Source of the DNA: Bifidobacterium scaligerum
Lineage (GTDB): Bacteria; Actinomycetota; Actinomycetes; Actinomycetales; Bifidobacteriaceae
Length of the DNA: 64,000 nt
Reading direction: 5' to 3'
NCBI RefSeq assembly: GCF_002802865.1
Contig: NZ_PGLQ01000006.1
Span: 1-64,000 of the forward strand
Shown: positions 8,643 through 15,293 of the stretch, piece after piece
Layout of the letters: each line of letters begins with the position of its first letter
Numbering within the stretch: position 1 is the stretch's first letter
Notes under the pieces: model-generated
Told to the model about the DNA's origin: nothing
Databases searched by the model: none
What the model saw: the letters and a program-made list of their open reading frames with translations, nothing else
Translations under genes and position numbers: made by a program

Positions 8643-9968
8643 ATGAATCGTACAGTCAAATCCGCGGTTGCGATGGCTGCCATTGCCGCAATGTCTTTGG
8701 GAACGCTGGCTGCCTGCGGCTCCAGCACTTCCGGCGACGACGCAAAAGGCAAGGTCTACTACCTGAACTTCAAGCCGGAAGCCGCCGATCAGTGGGTGGC
8801 TCTCGGCAAGGCCTACACCAAGGAGACCGGCGTCGACGTCAAGATCCAGACCGCCGCTTCCGGCACCTACGAGCAGACTTTGAAGTCTGAAATCGCCAAA
8901 ACCGAGGCGCCGACCCTGTTCCAGGTCAACGGCCCGGTCGGTTACCAGAACTGGAAGAAGTACACGGCCGACATGTCCAACACGGACGTGTACAAGGAGC
9001 TCAACAATCAGGACGTGGCCCTGAAGGACGGCGACAAGGTCGTCGGCGTGCCGTACGTGATGGAAACCTACGGCATCATCTACAACAAGGACATCCTCAA
9101 CAAGTACTTCGGTCTGGACGGTGCCAAGGCCACGTCCATCGACGAAATCGACAACTTCGACACCCTGAAGGCCGTGGCCGACGACATGCAGTCGCGTAAG
9201 GACGAGCTCGGCATCAAGGGCGCGTTCACCTCCGCCGGCTTCGACTCCAGCTCCGACTGGCGTTTCAAGACCCACCTCGCCAACCTGCCGCTGTACTACG
9301 AGTTCAAGGCCGACAATGTCACCGAGCAGCCGGCCACCATCAAGGGCACCTACCTGCCGAACTACAAGAAGATCTTCGACCTGTACATCACCGACTCCAC
9401 CACCGAACCCACGCAGCTGAGCGCCAAGACCGGTGACGATGCCAACTCCGAGTTCGCGCTCGGCGAGGCCGCCTTCTACCAGAACGGCACCTGGGCTTGG
9501 ACCGATCTGCAGAAGGCTGGCATGTCCGCCGATTCCGTGGGCATGATGCCGATCTACATCGGTGCCAAGGGCGAGGAGAAGCAGGGTCTGGCCACCGGTT
9601 CCGAGAACTACTGGTGCATCAACGACAAGGCTTCCGACGCCGACAAGAAGGCCACCGAGGACTTCCTCAAGTGGGTCATCACCTCCGACACCGGCAAGAA
9701 GGCCCTTTCTCAGGACATGGGCTTCACCACCCCGTTCAAGACCTTTGATGACGTCACCTCCGACAACCCGTTGACTCAGGCCGCCGTCGAGGACCAGAAG
9801 TCCGGCAAGACCGCCGTTTCCTGGAACTTCATGATGATGCCGTCCGAAGAGTGGAAGAACCAGCTCGGCCAGGCCCTGCTGGAGTACGCACAGGGCACCG
9901 GTAACTGGGATGCCGTCAAGACCGCCTTCGTGGACGGTTGGGCTTCCGAGTACGCAGCGTCTCACTGA
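8643..9968 (+). CDS. sugar ABC transporter substrate-binding lipoprotein (importer 1)
   Basis: A 441-residue extracellular solute-binding protein of the family-1 (MalE/MsmE) type. It starts with a basic, hydrophobic signal sequence and a lipobox TLAAC with Cys at residue 25, so it should be lipid-anchored outside the cell. I chose the ATG at 8643 over 8622 because AAAGG lies 7 bases ahead of it and the signal peptide then starts cleanly. The two permeases are 2.3 kb downstream, beyond a LacI gene on the other strand, and there is no ATPase in the locus; in bifidobacteria a shared MsmK-type ATPase usually serves such importers. The bound sugar is unknown; tandem Trp/Tyr-rich segments fit an oligosaccharide. 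Confidence 0.9.
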   Translation: MNRTVKSAVAMAAIAAMSLGTLAACGSSTSGDDAKGKVYYLNFKPEAADQWVALGKAYTKETGVDVKIQTAASGTYEQTLKSEIAKTEAPTLFQVNGPVGYQNWKKYTADMSNTDVYKELNNQDVALKDGDKVVGVPYVMETYGIIYNKDILNKYFGLDGAKATSIDEIDNFDTLKAVADDMQSRKDELGIKGAFTSAGFDSSSDWRFKTHLANLPLYYEFKADNVTEQPATIKGTYLPNYKKIFDLYITDSTTEPTQLSAKTGDDANSEFALGEAAFYQNGTWAWTDLQKAGMSADSVGMMPIYIGAKGEEKQGLATGSENYWCINDKASDADKKATEDFLKWVITSDTGKKALSQDMGFTTPFKTFDDVTSDNPLTQAAVEDQKSGKTAVSWNFMMMPSEEWKNQLGQALLEYAQGTGNWDAVKTAFVDGWASEYAASH

Positions 9969-10016
9969 TCGGAGGTGTCAAGTTCGGTAATCACTGAATA
10001 ATTCCAACAACTAATT

Positions 10017-10057
10017 GGTGCGGCACCGCCTTCCTCTCCCTTTGGGGGTGCCGCACC
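10017..10057 (+). terminator. hairpin after binding-protein gene
   Basis: GGTGCGGCACC and GGTGCCGCACC form an 11-bp stem 48 bases after the stop codon. The following bases are C/T-rich rather than a clean U-tract, so it may act as a 3'-end stabiliser as much as a terminator. Confidence 0.6.
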
Positions 10058-10107
10058 ACACCTTCTTCCTCTTGATCCTCTTACTGTGTTTTCCTTATCC
10101 TCCTTCA

Positions 10108-10153
10108 CGTGTGGGCTCGCCGGCTCGTCTCCGGCGGGCCCACACGCGTTTTT
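10108..10153 (+). terminator. second, U-tract terminator of binding-protein gene
   Basis: CGTGTGGGCTCGCCGG pairs with CCGGCGGGCCCACACG (one bulge/mismatch) and is followed by CG and then five T. It is the stronger terminator of the two after this gene. Confidence 0.8.
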
Positions 10154-10275
10154 CGCGGAATGTGTTTTTCGCGGAATGAGTTTGTTCGTGAAGTGTGTTT
10201 GTTCGTGTAATGAGTTTGTTCGTGAAGTGTGTTTTCCCGTGAAATGAGCTTTCCCGTGAACGCGCGTTTTTCCTG
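10145..10275. repeat. 17-bp degenerate tandem repeat
   Basis: About seven units of roughly 17 bp related to GAGTTTGTTCGTGAAGT. Alternate units are more alike than neighbours, so the real unit may be about 35 bp. It begins within the terminator's U-tract and runs up to the palindrome array. Confidence 0.75.
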
Positions 10276-10289
10276 GAACATGCGTGTTT

Positions 10290-10334
10290 CGCGAATATGT
10301 TGCTCTGACCGTCGCTCAGCGCAACATATTCGCG
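10290..10334. repeat. CTGA-N7-TCAG palindrome 1 (array member 1)
   Basis: Arms CGCGAATATGTTGC and GCAACATATTCGCG (14 bp, perfect) flank CTGA, seven bases and TCAG, with one unpaired base between arm and core on each side. Core centre at 10312. Confidence 0.85.
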
Positions 10335-10352
10335 GGGTGGAGGGGAGACGTT

Positions 10353-10395
10353 GAGATTTTGCCGCGCTGAGAGGTGGCCACCGCGGTAAATTCTC
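10353..10395. repeat. CTGA-N7 palindrome, degenerate core (array member 2)
   Basis: Arms GAGATTTTGCCGCG and CGCGGTAAATTCTC match at 12 of 14 positions. The left core CTGA is intact; the right core is CCAC in place of TCAG but at the exact 7-base spacing. Core centre at 10374. Confidence 0.7.
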
Positions 10396-10412
10396 GGGAT
10401 TAGAGGATATTT

Positions 10413-10457
10413 CGAGAATTTACCGCACTGACGCATCCTCAGTGCGGGAAAATCTCG
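10413..10457. repeat. CTGA-N7-TCAG palindrome (array member 3)
   Basis: Arms CGAGAATTTACCGCA and TGCGGGAAAATCTCG match at 13 of 15 positions around CTGA, seven bases and TCAG. Core centre at 10435, 61 bases after member 2. Confidence 0.85.
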
Positions 10458-10472
10458 GGCAAGCCATTTTCT

Positions 10473-10491
10473 TCGAGAAAAACCGCGCTGA
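10473..10491. repeat. half palindrome (array member 4)
   Basis: CGAGAAAAACCGCG followed by CTGA resembles the left half of members 2 and 3. No right arm follows. Its CTGA is spaced 60 bases from that of member 3, continuing the periodicity. Confidence 0.6.
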
Positions 10492-10509
10492 GGTGCTATG
10501 GCGAGGGGC

Positions 10510-10865
10510 TTTGGGCTGGATTGGGTTGGGAAAGGGATGATTTAGGTTGTTTCGGGTTTGGGTTGGGGTGATCCAAGTGGTTTTGGGTTGATTGGAATCG
10601 GATTGGGGTGATCCGAGTTGTATTGGGTTGATTGGAATTGGTTTTGGGTTGGGGAAGGGACGATTTAGGTTGTTTCGGTTTTGGGTTGGGTGTTCGAGGT
10701 GGTTTCGGGTTGATTGGAATCGGATTGGGGTGATCCGAGTTGTATTGGGTTGATTGGAATCGGTTTTGGGTTGATTGGAATTGGTTTTGGGTTGGGAAAG
10801 GGACGATTTAGGTTGTTTCGGTTTCGGGTTGGGTGTTCTAGGCGGTTTTGGGTTGATTGGAATCG
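10510..10865. repeat. G/T-rich long-period repeat
   Basis: About 350 bp almost devoid of C on the plus strand. The phrase GATTTAGGTTGTTTCGG recurs at 10539, 10662 and 10805 (periods 123 and 143), and a shorter 20-bp phrase built on GGGTTGATTGGAAT recurs about six times. Many runs of G3-G4 could form G-quadruplexes. It lies in the 3' flank of the LacI gene, downstream of its stop on the minus strand. Confidence 0.85.
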
Positions 10866-10895
10866 GCCCCGGGCGACCGGTTCATTGCGGCTCGG

Positions 10896-11912
10896 TCAGC
10901 GGATGCGCGATGTGGAGGCGCGGACCGTCAACTGCGCCGGAAGGGTGCGGAACGGTTCGTGAACCGGTTTCCCCTCGATGAGATCAAGCGTCATGTGCGC
11001 GGCGATACGGGCCATGTCCACCGGATTCTGACGGATGGTGGTCAATCCGATGTCGTCGGTGTAGAAACTGTCGTCGTAGCCGATCACCGAAATGTCTTCG
11101 GGCACTGAGAATCCGTTGCGTTCGAGCTGGAATAGCAGCGGCAACGCGATGCCATCCTCCTGGCAGGCGATGGCGGTGGGCATGGTTTCCAAACTCATCA
11201 GCTGGGTGACCACATCGCTGATCTGATAGCGGCCATCCGAATCGACCTTGCAGACGATGACCTGTGGTTCGACGCCTTCCTTGCGGCAGGTGTCCATGAA
11301 CATATCGAATCGCCCTCCCACCGAGAAGCTCAGCGAGACCTCGCGGTCGGTTCGGATGTAGGCGATGTTGCGATGGCCAAGGTTCATCAGGTGACGTGCG
11401 GCCAGCGTGGAGCCCTGATGGTCGTCGATGTTGACGGCCGCCGCGAATCCGTGCTGTTCGGATTCGGCCGTGTTGATGCCGATGATTGGCACGCCCACCG
11501 ACGACAGCTGGGCGATCTCCTTGCTGTCGATGTCGAAAGACACGACGATGACGGCGTCGGCGTTACGGCGTACGGGCAGCATCTCAAAGAAGTTGCGTCG
11601 ATCCTCGATGCTGGAAATCTGGAAAATCGAAATATCGTACCCTTCGGCGTGCAGCACTTCGTTCAAGCCTTCGATCACCGAGGCGGTGAACCACAGTCGG
11701 ATATGGCCGCTCATCAGCACGGCGACGCGCAGCGAACGGCCCGATTTCAGGGCTGCGGCCGAACGGGAGAGCGAGAAGTTAAGTTCGTCGGCAATGGCGA
11801 GCACCCGTTCGCGAGTTTTGGCCGAGACCAAATCCGGTCGGGTGAAGGAGCGGGAGACGGTGGAGATGGAGACGCCTGCCTTCTCGGCGACGTCTTGGAT
11901 GCTCGTAGACAT
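10896..11912 (-). CDS. LacI family transcriptional regulator (importer 1)
   Basis: A 338-residue LacI-type repressor. The N-terminal helix-turn-helix reads SIQDVAEKAGVSISTVSRSF, with the hinge region LSRSAAALKSGRS, followed by a periplasmic-binding-like sugar-sensing domain to the C-terminus. I start at the ATG at 11912, preceded by AGGATC at good spacing; the open frame continues 11 codons upstream without family similarity. It sits between the binding-protein gene and the divergent permease genes. Boxes of the GCAAACGTTTGC type lie before both, so it probably controls all of importer 1; the effector sugar is unknown. Confidence 0.88.
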   Translation of the reverse strand: MSTSIQDVAEKAGVSISTVSRSFTRPDLVSAKTRERVLAIADELNFSLSRSAAALKSGRSLRVAVLMSGHIRLWFTASVIEGLNEVLHAEGYDISIFQISSIEDRRNFFEMLPVRRNADAVIVVSFDIDSKEIAQLSSVGVPIIGINTAESEQHGFAAAVNIDDHQGSTLAARHLMNLGHRNIAYIRTDREVSLSFSVGGRFDMFMDTCRKEGVEPQVIVCKVDSDGRYQISDVVTQLMSLETMPTAIACQEDGIALPLLFQLERNGFSVPEDISVIGYDDSFYTDDIGLTTIRQNPVDMARIAAHMTLDLIEGKPVHEPFRTLPAQLTVRASTSRIR

Positions 11913-12008
11913 GCTGATCCTTTTGTATACCGCGGACGACAACAAGAAAACCTGTGGTTCAGTATACAGGTGCTGCTATGAGACTGTGATGATGACAACG
12001 ATTGTATT

Positions 12009-12020
12009 ACAAACGTTTGC
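12009..12020. promoter_or_regulatory. LacI box, site 3 of importer 1
   Basis: ACAAACGTTTGC contains the 10-bp perfect palindrome CAAACGTTTG, the classical LacI-family operator form. It lies between the divergent LacI and permease genes. Confidence 0.65.
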
Positions 12021-12122
12021 AGAAAGGGATTTGGCGGCGATAAATTACTGAAATAGAGCCGATTTATTGGCAGAAAACGCTGACTGCAATTGATGCTTTG
12101 CGCTGCGTGAAACACGATAAAT

Positions 12123-12159
12123 GACAACGTTTGACATTCCTGTTGCCGGCGTTTACCAT
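12123..12159 (+). promoter_or_regulatory. promoter and overlapping LacI box of importer 1 permeases
   Basis: TTGACA (12131-12136) and TACCAT (12154-12159) are spaced by 17 bp. A LacI-like box (CAACGTTTG) overlaps the -35 element, so repressor binding would directly block RNA polymerase. Confidence 0.6.
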
Positions 12160-12276
12160 GAGCGTAGGCCGAACGAAAACGAGCTTGTGTATCCGGCTCG
12201 CATGGGTGGTTGGCATAGCCGATGTCCGTTACGGCGCACGACGTAGTGCTGCGGACTCAAGGAGGAGGAAAGAGTC

Positions 12277-13131
12277 ATGATCAACATGGCTGGTAAGGCG
12301 ATACGTAGATGGTGGGCGCTGTTCGCGCTGCCGACGTTCGCCGCGTTCATCATAGGTTTTCTGGTGCCGTTCATCATGGGCGTGTACCTGAGCTTCTGCG
12401 AGTTCACCACGGTTACCGACGGCGAATGGGTGGGGCTCAAGAATTACAGCAAAGCGTTGAAGGACAAGGAATTCCTGCATGCGCTCGGCTTCTCCACGGC
12501 CTTCACCATCGTGACCACCATCGTGATCAACGTGGTGGCGTTCGCCATCGCCTACATGCTGACCAAGGCCATCAAAGGCTCCACGCTGTTCCGCTCGGTG
12601 TTCTTCATGCCGAATCTGATCGGCGGCATCATTCTGGGCTACATCTGGCTGTTGCTGTTGAACGGCGTGCTCGCCCATTGGGGCCGCGCCCTGACCTATA
12701 AGGCCTCCTACGGCTTCTGGGGCTTGGTCATTCTGGTGTGCTGGCAGCAGATCGGCTACATGATGATCATCTACATCGCCGGCCTGCAGGCGTTGCCCAC
12801 CGACGTGCTGGAAGCCGCCGCCGTGGATGGCGCCAACGGGCGTCAGACCATGTTCCGCATCATCATCCCGCTGATGATGCCGTCCATCACCGTGTGCTCC
12901 TTCCTGACGGTGACCAACGGTTTCAAGCTGTACGACCAGAACCTCGCATTGACCAACGGCGCCCCGAGCAACATGTCCGAAGGCCTGGCGTTGAACATCA
13001 CCCGCACCTTCTACGGGCGTATGGGATGGGAAGGCGTTGGCCAGGCGAAGGCCGTGCTGTTCTTCATTCTGGTGGCGGTGATCGCGCTGATTCAGAACAA
13101 GCTCACGACAAGCAAGGAGGTGGCAGCCTGA
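12277..13131 (+). CDS. sugar ABC transporter permease, MalF type (importer 1)
   Basis: A 284-residue inner-membrane permease with six predicted helices. The EAA loop near residues 185-205 (LEAAAVDGANGRQTMFRIII) is the contact site for the ATPase. The ribosome binding site AAGGAGGAGG precedes the ATG. Its stop codon overlaps the start of the next permease (TGATG), so the two are translationally coupled. The short N-terminus without the long extra helices of E. coli MalF is usual for CUT1 importers of Gram-positives. Confidence 0.92.
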   Translation: MINMAGKAIRRWWALFALPTFAAFIIGFLVPFIMGVYLSFCEFTTVTDGEWVGLKNYSKALKDKEFLHALGFSTAFTIVTTIVINVVAFAIAYMLTKAIKGSTLFRSVFFMPNLIGGIILGYIWLLLLNGVLAHWGRALTYKASYGFWGLVILVCWQQIGYMMIIYIAGLQALPTDVLEAAAVDGANGRQTMFRIIIPLMMPSITVCSFLTVTNGFKLYDQNLALTNGAPSNMSEGLALNITRTFYGRMGWEGVGQAKAVLFFILVAVIALIQNKLTTSKEVAA

Positions 13132-13973
13132 TGAACGAGAACAAGCCCGTCAAGCATGGTCCGGTGTGGACCGCGCTGTTTACCGTCGTTTCTCTCTTCT
13201 GGATTTTCCCGATTGTTTTGGTGGTAATCAACTCCTTCAAGCAGAAGGCGTATATCTCCAAGAACGCGTTCTCCCTGCCCGCCGGCAAGGCGTTCGTGGG
13301 ATTGGAGAACTACACGCGAGGTGTTGAGACCACGCAGTTCTTCGCGTCCTTCGGTTGGACGTTGCTGATCACCGTAGGCTCGGTGGCGCTGATTCTGGTG
13401 TGCACCTCGATGTGCGCATGGTGGATCGTGCGCGTGAACAACTGGGCGGCCAAGCTGCTCTACACGTTGTTCCTGTTCAACATGATTGTGCCGTTCCAGA
13501 TGGTGATGTTCACGCTTTCCAAGATCGCCGATATGCTGAAGCTCAACACCCCGTGGGGCCTGTGCATCGTGTACCTCGGCTTCGGTGCCGGTTTGGCCGT
13601 GTTCATCTTCACTGGCGTGATCAAAGGCATCCCCGCCGAACTGGAGGAAGCGGCCATGATCGATGGCGCGTCCGTGCCTCGCATCTTCTTCCAGATCGTA
13701 GTGCCGATTATGAAGCCGTCGATTGTGTCGGTGGCCATTCTCGAAGCCATGTGGATCTGGAACGACTACCTGCTGCCGTATCTGACTCTCGACCTCGGCA
13801 AATACAAGACCATCTCGGTCGCCGTGCAGTACCTGAAAGGCGGCTACGGCTCAGTGGATATGGGTGCCATGATGGCCTGCCTAGTTCTGGCGATCATCCC
13901 CATCATCGTCTTCTACCTCGTATGCCAAAAGTACATCGTGAGCGGTGTTATGGCTGGAGCCGTTAAGGGATGA
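13131..13973 (+). CDS. sugar ABC transporter permease, MalG type (importer 1)
   Basis: A 280-residue permease partner with six helices and an EAA loop near residues 170-195 (LEEAAMIDGASVPRIFFQIV). It ends in the GAVKG typical of MalG-type subunits. AAGGAGG lies 10 bases before the ATG at 13131, which overlaps the upstream stop. The last codons form one arm of the hairpin that follows the gene. Confidence 0.92.
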   Translation: MNENKPVKHGPVWTALFTVVSLFWIFPIVLVVINSFKQKAYISKNAFSLPAGKAFVGLENYTRGVETTQFFASFGWTLLITVGSVALILVCTSMCAWWIVRVNNWAAKLLYTLFLFNMIVPFQMVMFTLSKIADMLKLNTPWGLCIVYLGFGAGLAVFIFTGVIKGIPAELEEAAMIDGASVPRIFFQIVVPIMKPSIVSVAILEAMWIWNDYLLPYLTLDLGKYKTISVAVQYLKGGYGSVDMGAMMACLVLAIIPIIVFYLVCQKYIVSGVMAGAVKG

Positions 13974-13995
13974 TGACTGGTGTCATCATCCCTTA
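13964..13995 (+). terminator. stop-codon-spanning hairpin
   Basis: TAAGGGATGATGAC and GTCATCATCCCTTA form a perfect 14-bp stem with a four-base loop; the left arm contains the stop codon of the permease gene. There is no U-tract. The outer bases GGCTGGAGCC (inside the gene) and GGCTCCAGCC (14022-14031) also pair, across a 26-bp inserted hairpin. Confidence 0.65.
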
Positions 13996-14021
13996 GGGGA
14001 AAGTCCAGTGGACTTTCCCCA
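13996..14021. repeat. small hairpin inserted in inverted gene-end copy
   Basis: GGGGAAAGTCC and GGACTTTCCCC flank a short AGT loop, nested inside the larger inverted repeat that mirrors the 3' end of the permease gene. Confidence 0.65.
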
Positions 14022-14059
14022 GGCTCCAGCCTGAGCGAGGTGATAGCCGAGCGAAGGTA

Positions 14060-14101
14060 TGTCTGGGTCTGGCTCGTAGAGCCGGTCCGTAATTGCAGGG
14101 C
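14060..14101. repeat. 42-bp direct repeat, copy 1
   Basis: Begins TGTCTGGGTCTGGCTCG and ends AATTGCAGGGC; identical over 42 bp to the copy at 14204. It contains a small hairpin GGCTC-GTA-GAGCC. The two copies are 144 bp apart, and the sequences before each are also similar in design. Confidence 0.9.
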
Positions 14102-14105
14102 TGGG

Positions 14106-14173
14106 GCCGTTAAGGGTTAACGGCCAGCGCCGTTAACCCTTGGCTGGAAGCCCGGTGGGCTTCCAGCAGGTTT
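14106..14173. repeat. second structured module (nested hairpins)
   Basis: GGGTTAACGGC and GCCGTTAACCC pair around CAGC, and GGAAGCCC pairs with GGGCTTCC just after. The order (large hairpin, small hairpin, 42-bp repeat) mirrors the module at 13964-14101. Confidence 0.6.
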
Positions 14174-14203
14174 CAGGCTGAGACGCGGCAGCGTCGAGGC
14201 TGA

Positions 14204-14245
14204 TGTCTGGGTCTGGCTCGTAGAGCCGGTCCGTAATTGCAGGGC
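14204..14245. repeat. 42-bp direct repeat, copy 2
   Basis: Exact copy of 14060-14101, 144 bp downstream in the same orientation. Confidence 0.9.
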
Positions 14246-14300
14246 CGGAGGCGGAGCTGTAAAGGGTTAGCGGCTGAGCTGTAGCAGTCATCGTCTAGAC

Positions 14301-14333
14301 AAACGTACGTTGACCACAACTCAGCGTACGTTT
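14301..14333. repeat. CTGA-N7-TCAG palindrome, pair 2 first
   Basis: Arms AAACGTACG and CGTACGTTT (perfect) flank TTGA, seven bases and TCAG. Core centre 14317. Confidence 0.8.
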
Positions 14334-14358
14334 TTCCAGAGCAAATCACCCCTGTTCC

Positions 14359-14399
14359 GGGAAAACGTACGCTGAGTGGCCGTCAGCGTACGTTTTCCC
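14359..14399. repeat. CTGA-N7-TCAG palindrome, pair 2 second
   Basis: Arms GGGAAAACGTACG and CGTACGTTTTCCC (13 bp, perfect) flank CTGA, seven bases and TCAG. Core centre 14379, 62 bases after its partner; the arms share the ACGTACG motif with it. Confidence 0.85.
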
Positions 14400-14442
14400 A
14401 GATAACAGCAGATAACAGGAGCGGAAAGTAAGGGAGAGGAGC

Positions 14443-15069
14443 GTGATTTCCGTGAACTGGCTGGCACCTGACTCCAAATTCATGCGTGCGTGGGGCAATC
14501 TGGTGGACGGCGTGCTGATCAATCTCCTGATGCTGGTCACATCGCTGCCGATCATCACTATCGGCGCGGCGATCACGGCCGGTCACGATGCCTGCCGTCG
14601 GTCCGAAGAGGGTGAGGGCCGTGGCGTCGTCGCCAACTATTGCAAGGCGTTCAAGGTCAATTTCGTTCAGTCCACGATGCTGTGGCTGCCGTTTCTTGCA
14701 GCGCTCATCGGGCTGGTCTACGCGTGGGTCGTCTTGCAGATCACGCCGTTGCTCATTCCGAAATTCGCGTTGAGCATACTCTGGATTATCGGCTTTGAAT
14801 GGGTGTTCGCGCTTCAGGCGCGCTTTGAGAACACAGTGGTCGGCACGCTGAAGAACGCCTTTATCTTCGGTATCTCCCATATTGTTGCAACGATCGCGTT
14901 AGTGGCGGTGGATGCCGTGTTCGTGGCACTGGTGATCGGCTGCTGGTTCTATATGCCGTCGGGACTGTTCTTCCTGGTGGTCCTCGGCTACGGCACCATG
15001 TTGATGCTCCACATCCCCGTCACCGAGCGTGTGTTCCGGCCTTATCTCGCTGTTCCCTCATCGTTGTGA
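14443..15069 (+). CDS. DUF624 (YesL-type) membrane protein
   Basis: A 208-residue protein with about five transmembrane helices. The start ISVNWLAPDSKFMRAWGN and the segment NLLMLVTSLPIITIGAAITA match DUF624 (YesL), a family repeatedly found beside CUT1 sugar importers in Firmicutes and Actinobacteria. Its role is unknown; an accessory or regulatory partner of the importer is a common guess. The start is a GTG preceded by GGGAGAGGAG. It is 470 bp downstream of the permeases, beyond the structured repeats, so it may have its own promoter. Confidence 0.85.
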   Translation: MISVNWLAPDSKFMRAWGNLVDGVLINLLMLVTSLPIITIGAAITAGHDACRRSEEGEGRGVVANYCKAFKVNFVQSTMLWLPFLAALIGLVYAWVVLQITPLLIPKFALSILWIIGFEWVFALQARFENTVVGTLKNAFIFGISHIVATIALVAVDAVFVALVIGCWFYMPSGLFFLVVLGYGTMLMLHIPVTERVFRPYLAVPSSL

Positions 15070-15100
15070 CCCCAAGTTCCCCGGTTCCCGAATCCCCCGG

Positions 15101-15149
15101 TTCCCGAATATGTACCACTGAGTCGACGTCAGTGGTACATATTCGGGAA
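15101..15149. repeat. CTGA-N7-TCAG palindrome, pair 3 first
   Basis: Arms TTCCCGAATATGTACCA and TGGTACATATTCGGGAA (17 bp, perfect) flank CTGA, seven bases and TCAG. Core centre 15125. It lies between the convergent DUF624 and ABC exporter genes. Confidence 0.9.
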
Positions 15150-15202
15150 AGAGAGAGCTCCGACCTTCTAAGGACGAACTTCCAGGAAGGGAGATCTTCC
15201 CT

Positions 15203-15248
15203 CCCGAATATGTGCCGCTGAGCCGGCGTCAGTGGTACATATTCGGGA
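15203..15248. repeat. CTGA-N7-TCAG palindrome, pair 3 second
   Basis: Arms CCCGAATATGTGCCG and TGGTACATATTCGGG, with two differences, flank CTGA, seven bases and TCAG. Core centre 15225, 100 bases after its partner. Confidence 0.88.
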
Positions 15249-15293
15249 AAAGGGGGAAATCAGTGTTGCAAGGGTGCGCTTGCCGCTCGCCGC

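Noticed and set aside
8457-9965. A 502-codon minus-strand frame over the binding-protein gene
   Set aside because: It is antisense to a lipoprotein gene with lipobox and promoter; composition (Val/Leu/Gly) is that of a mirror frame.
10290-10491. Considered as a replication origin or att site because of hairpins in array
   Set aside because: No DnaA boxes, no replication, partition or integrase genes nearby, and the same palindromes occur at three further loci.
10714-10962. An open frame encoding repeated GLIGIGFG residues
   Set aside because: It is simply the translation of the G/T-rich repeat and runs into the end of the LacI gene on the other strand.
14060-14245. Considered as a CRISPR array because of an exact repeat
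   Set aside because: Only two copies, 102 bp apart, with structured rather than unique spacer, and no cas genes.
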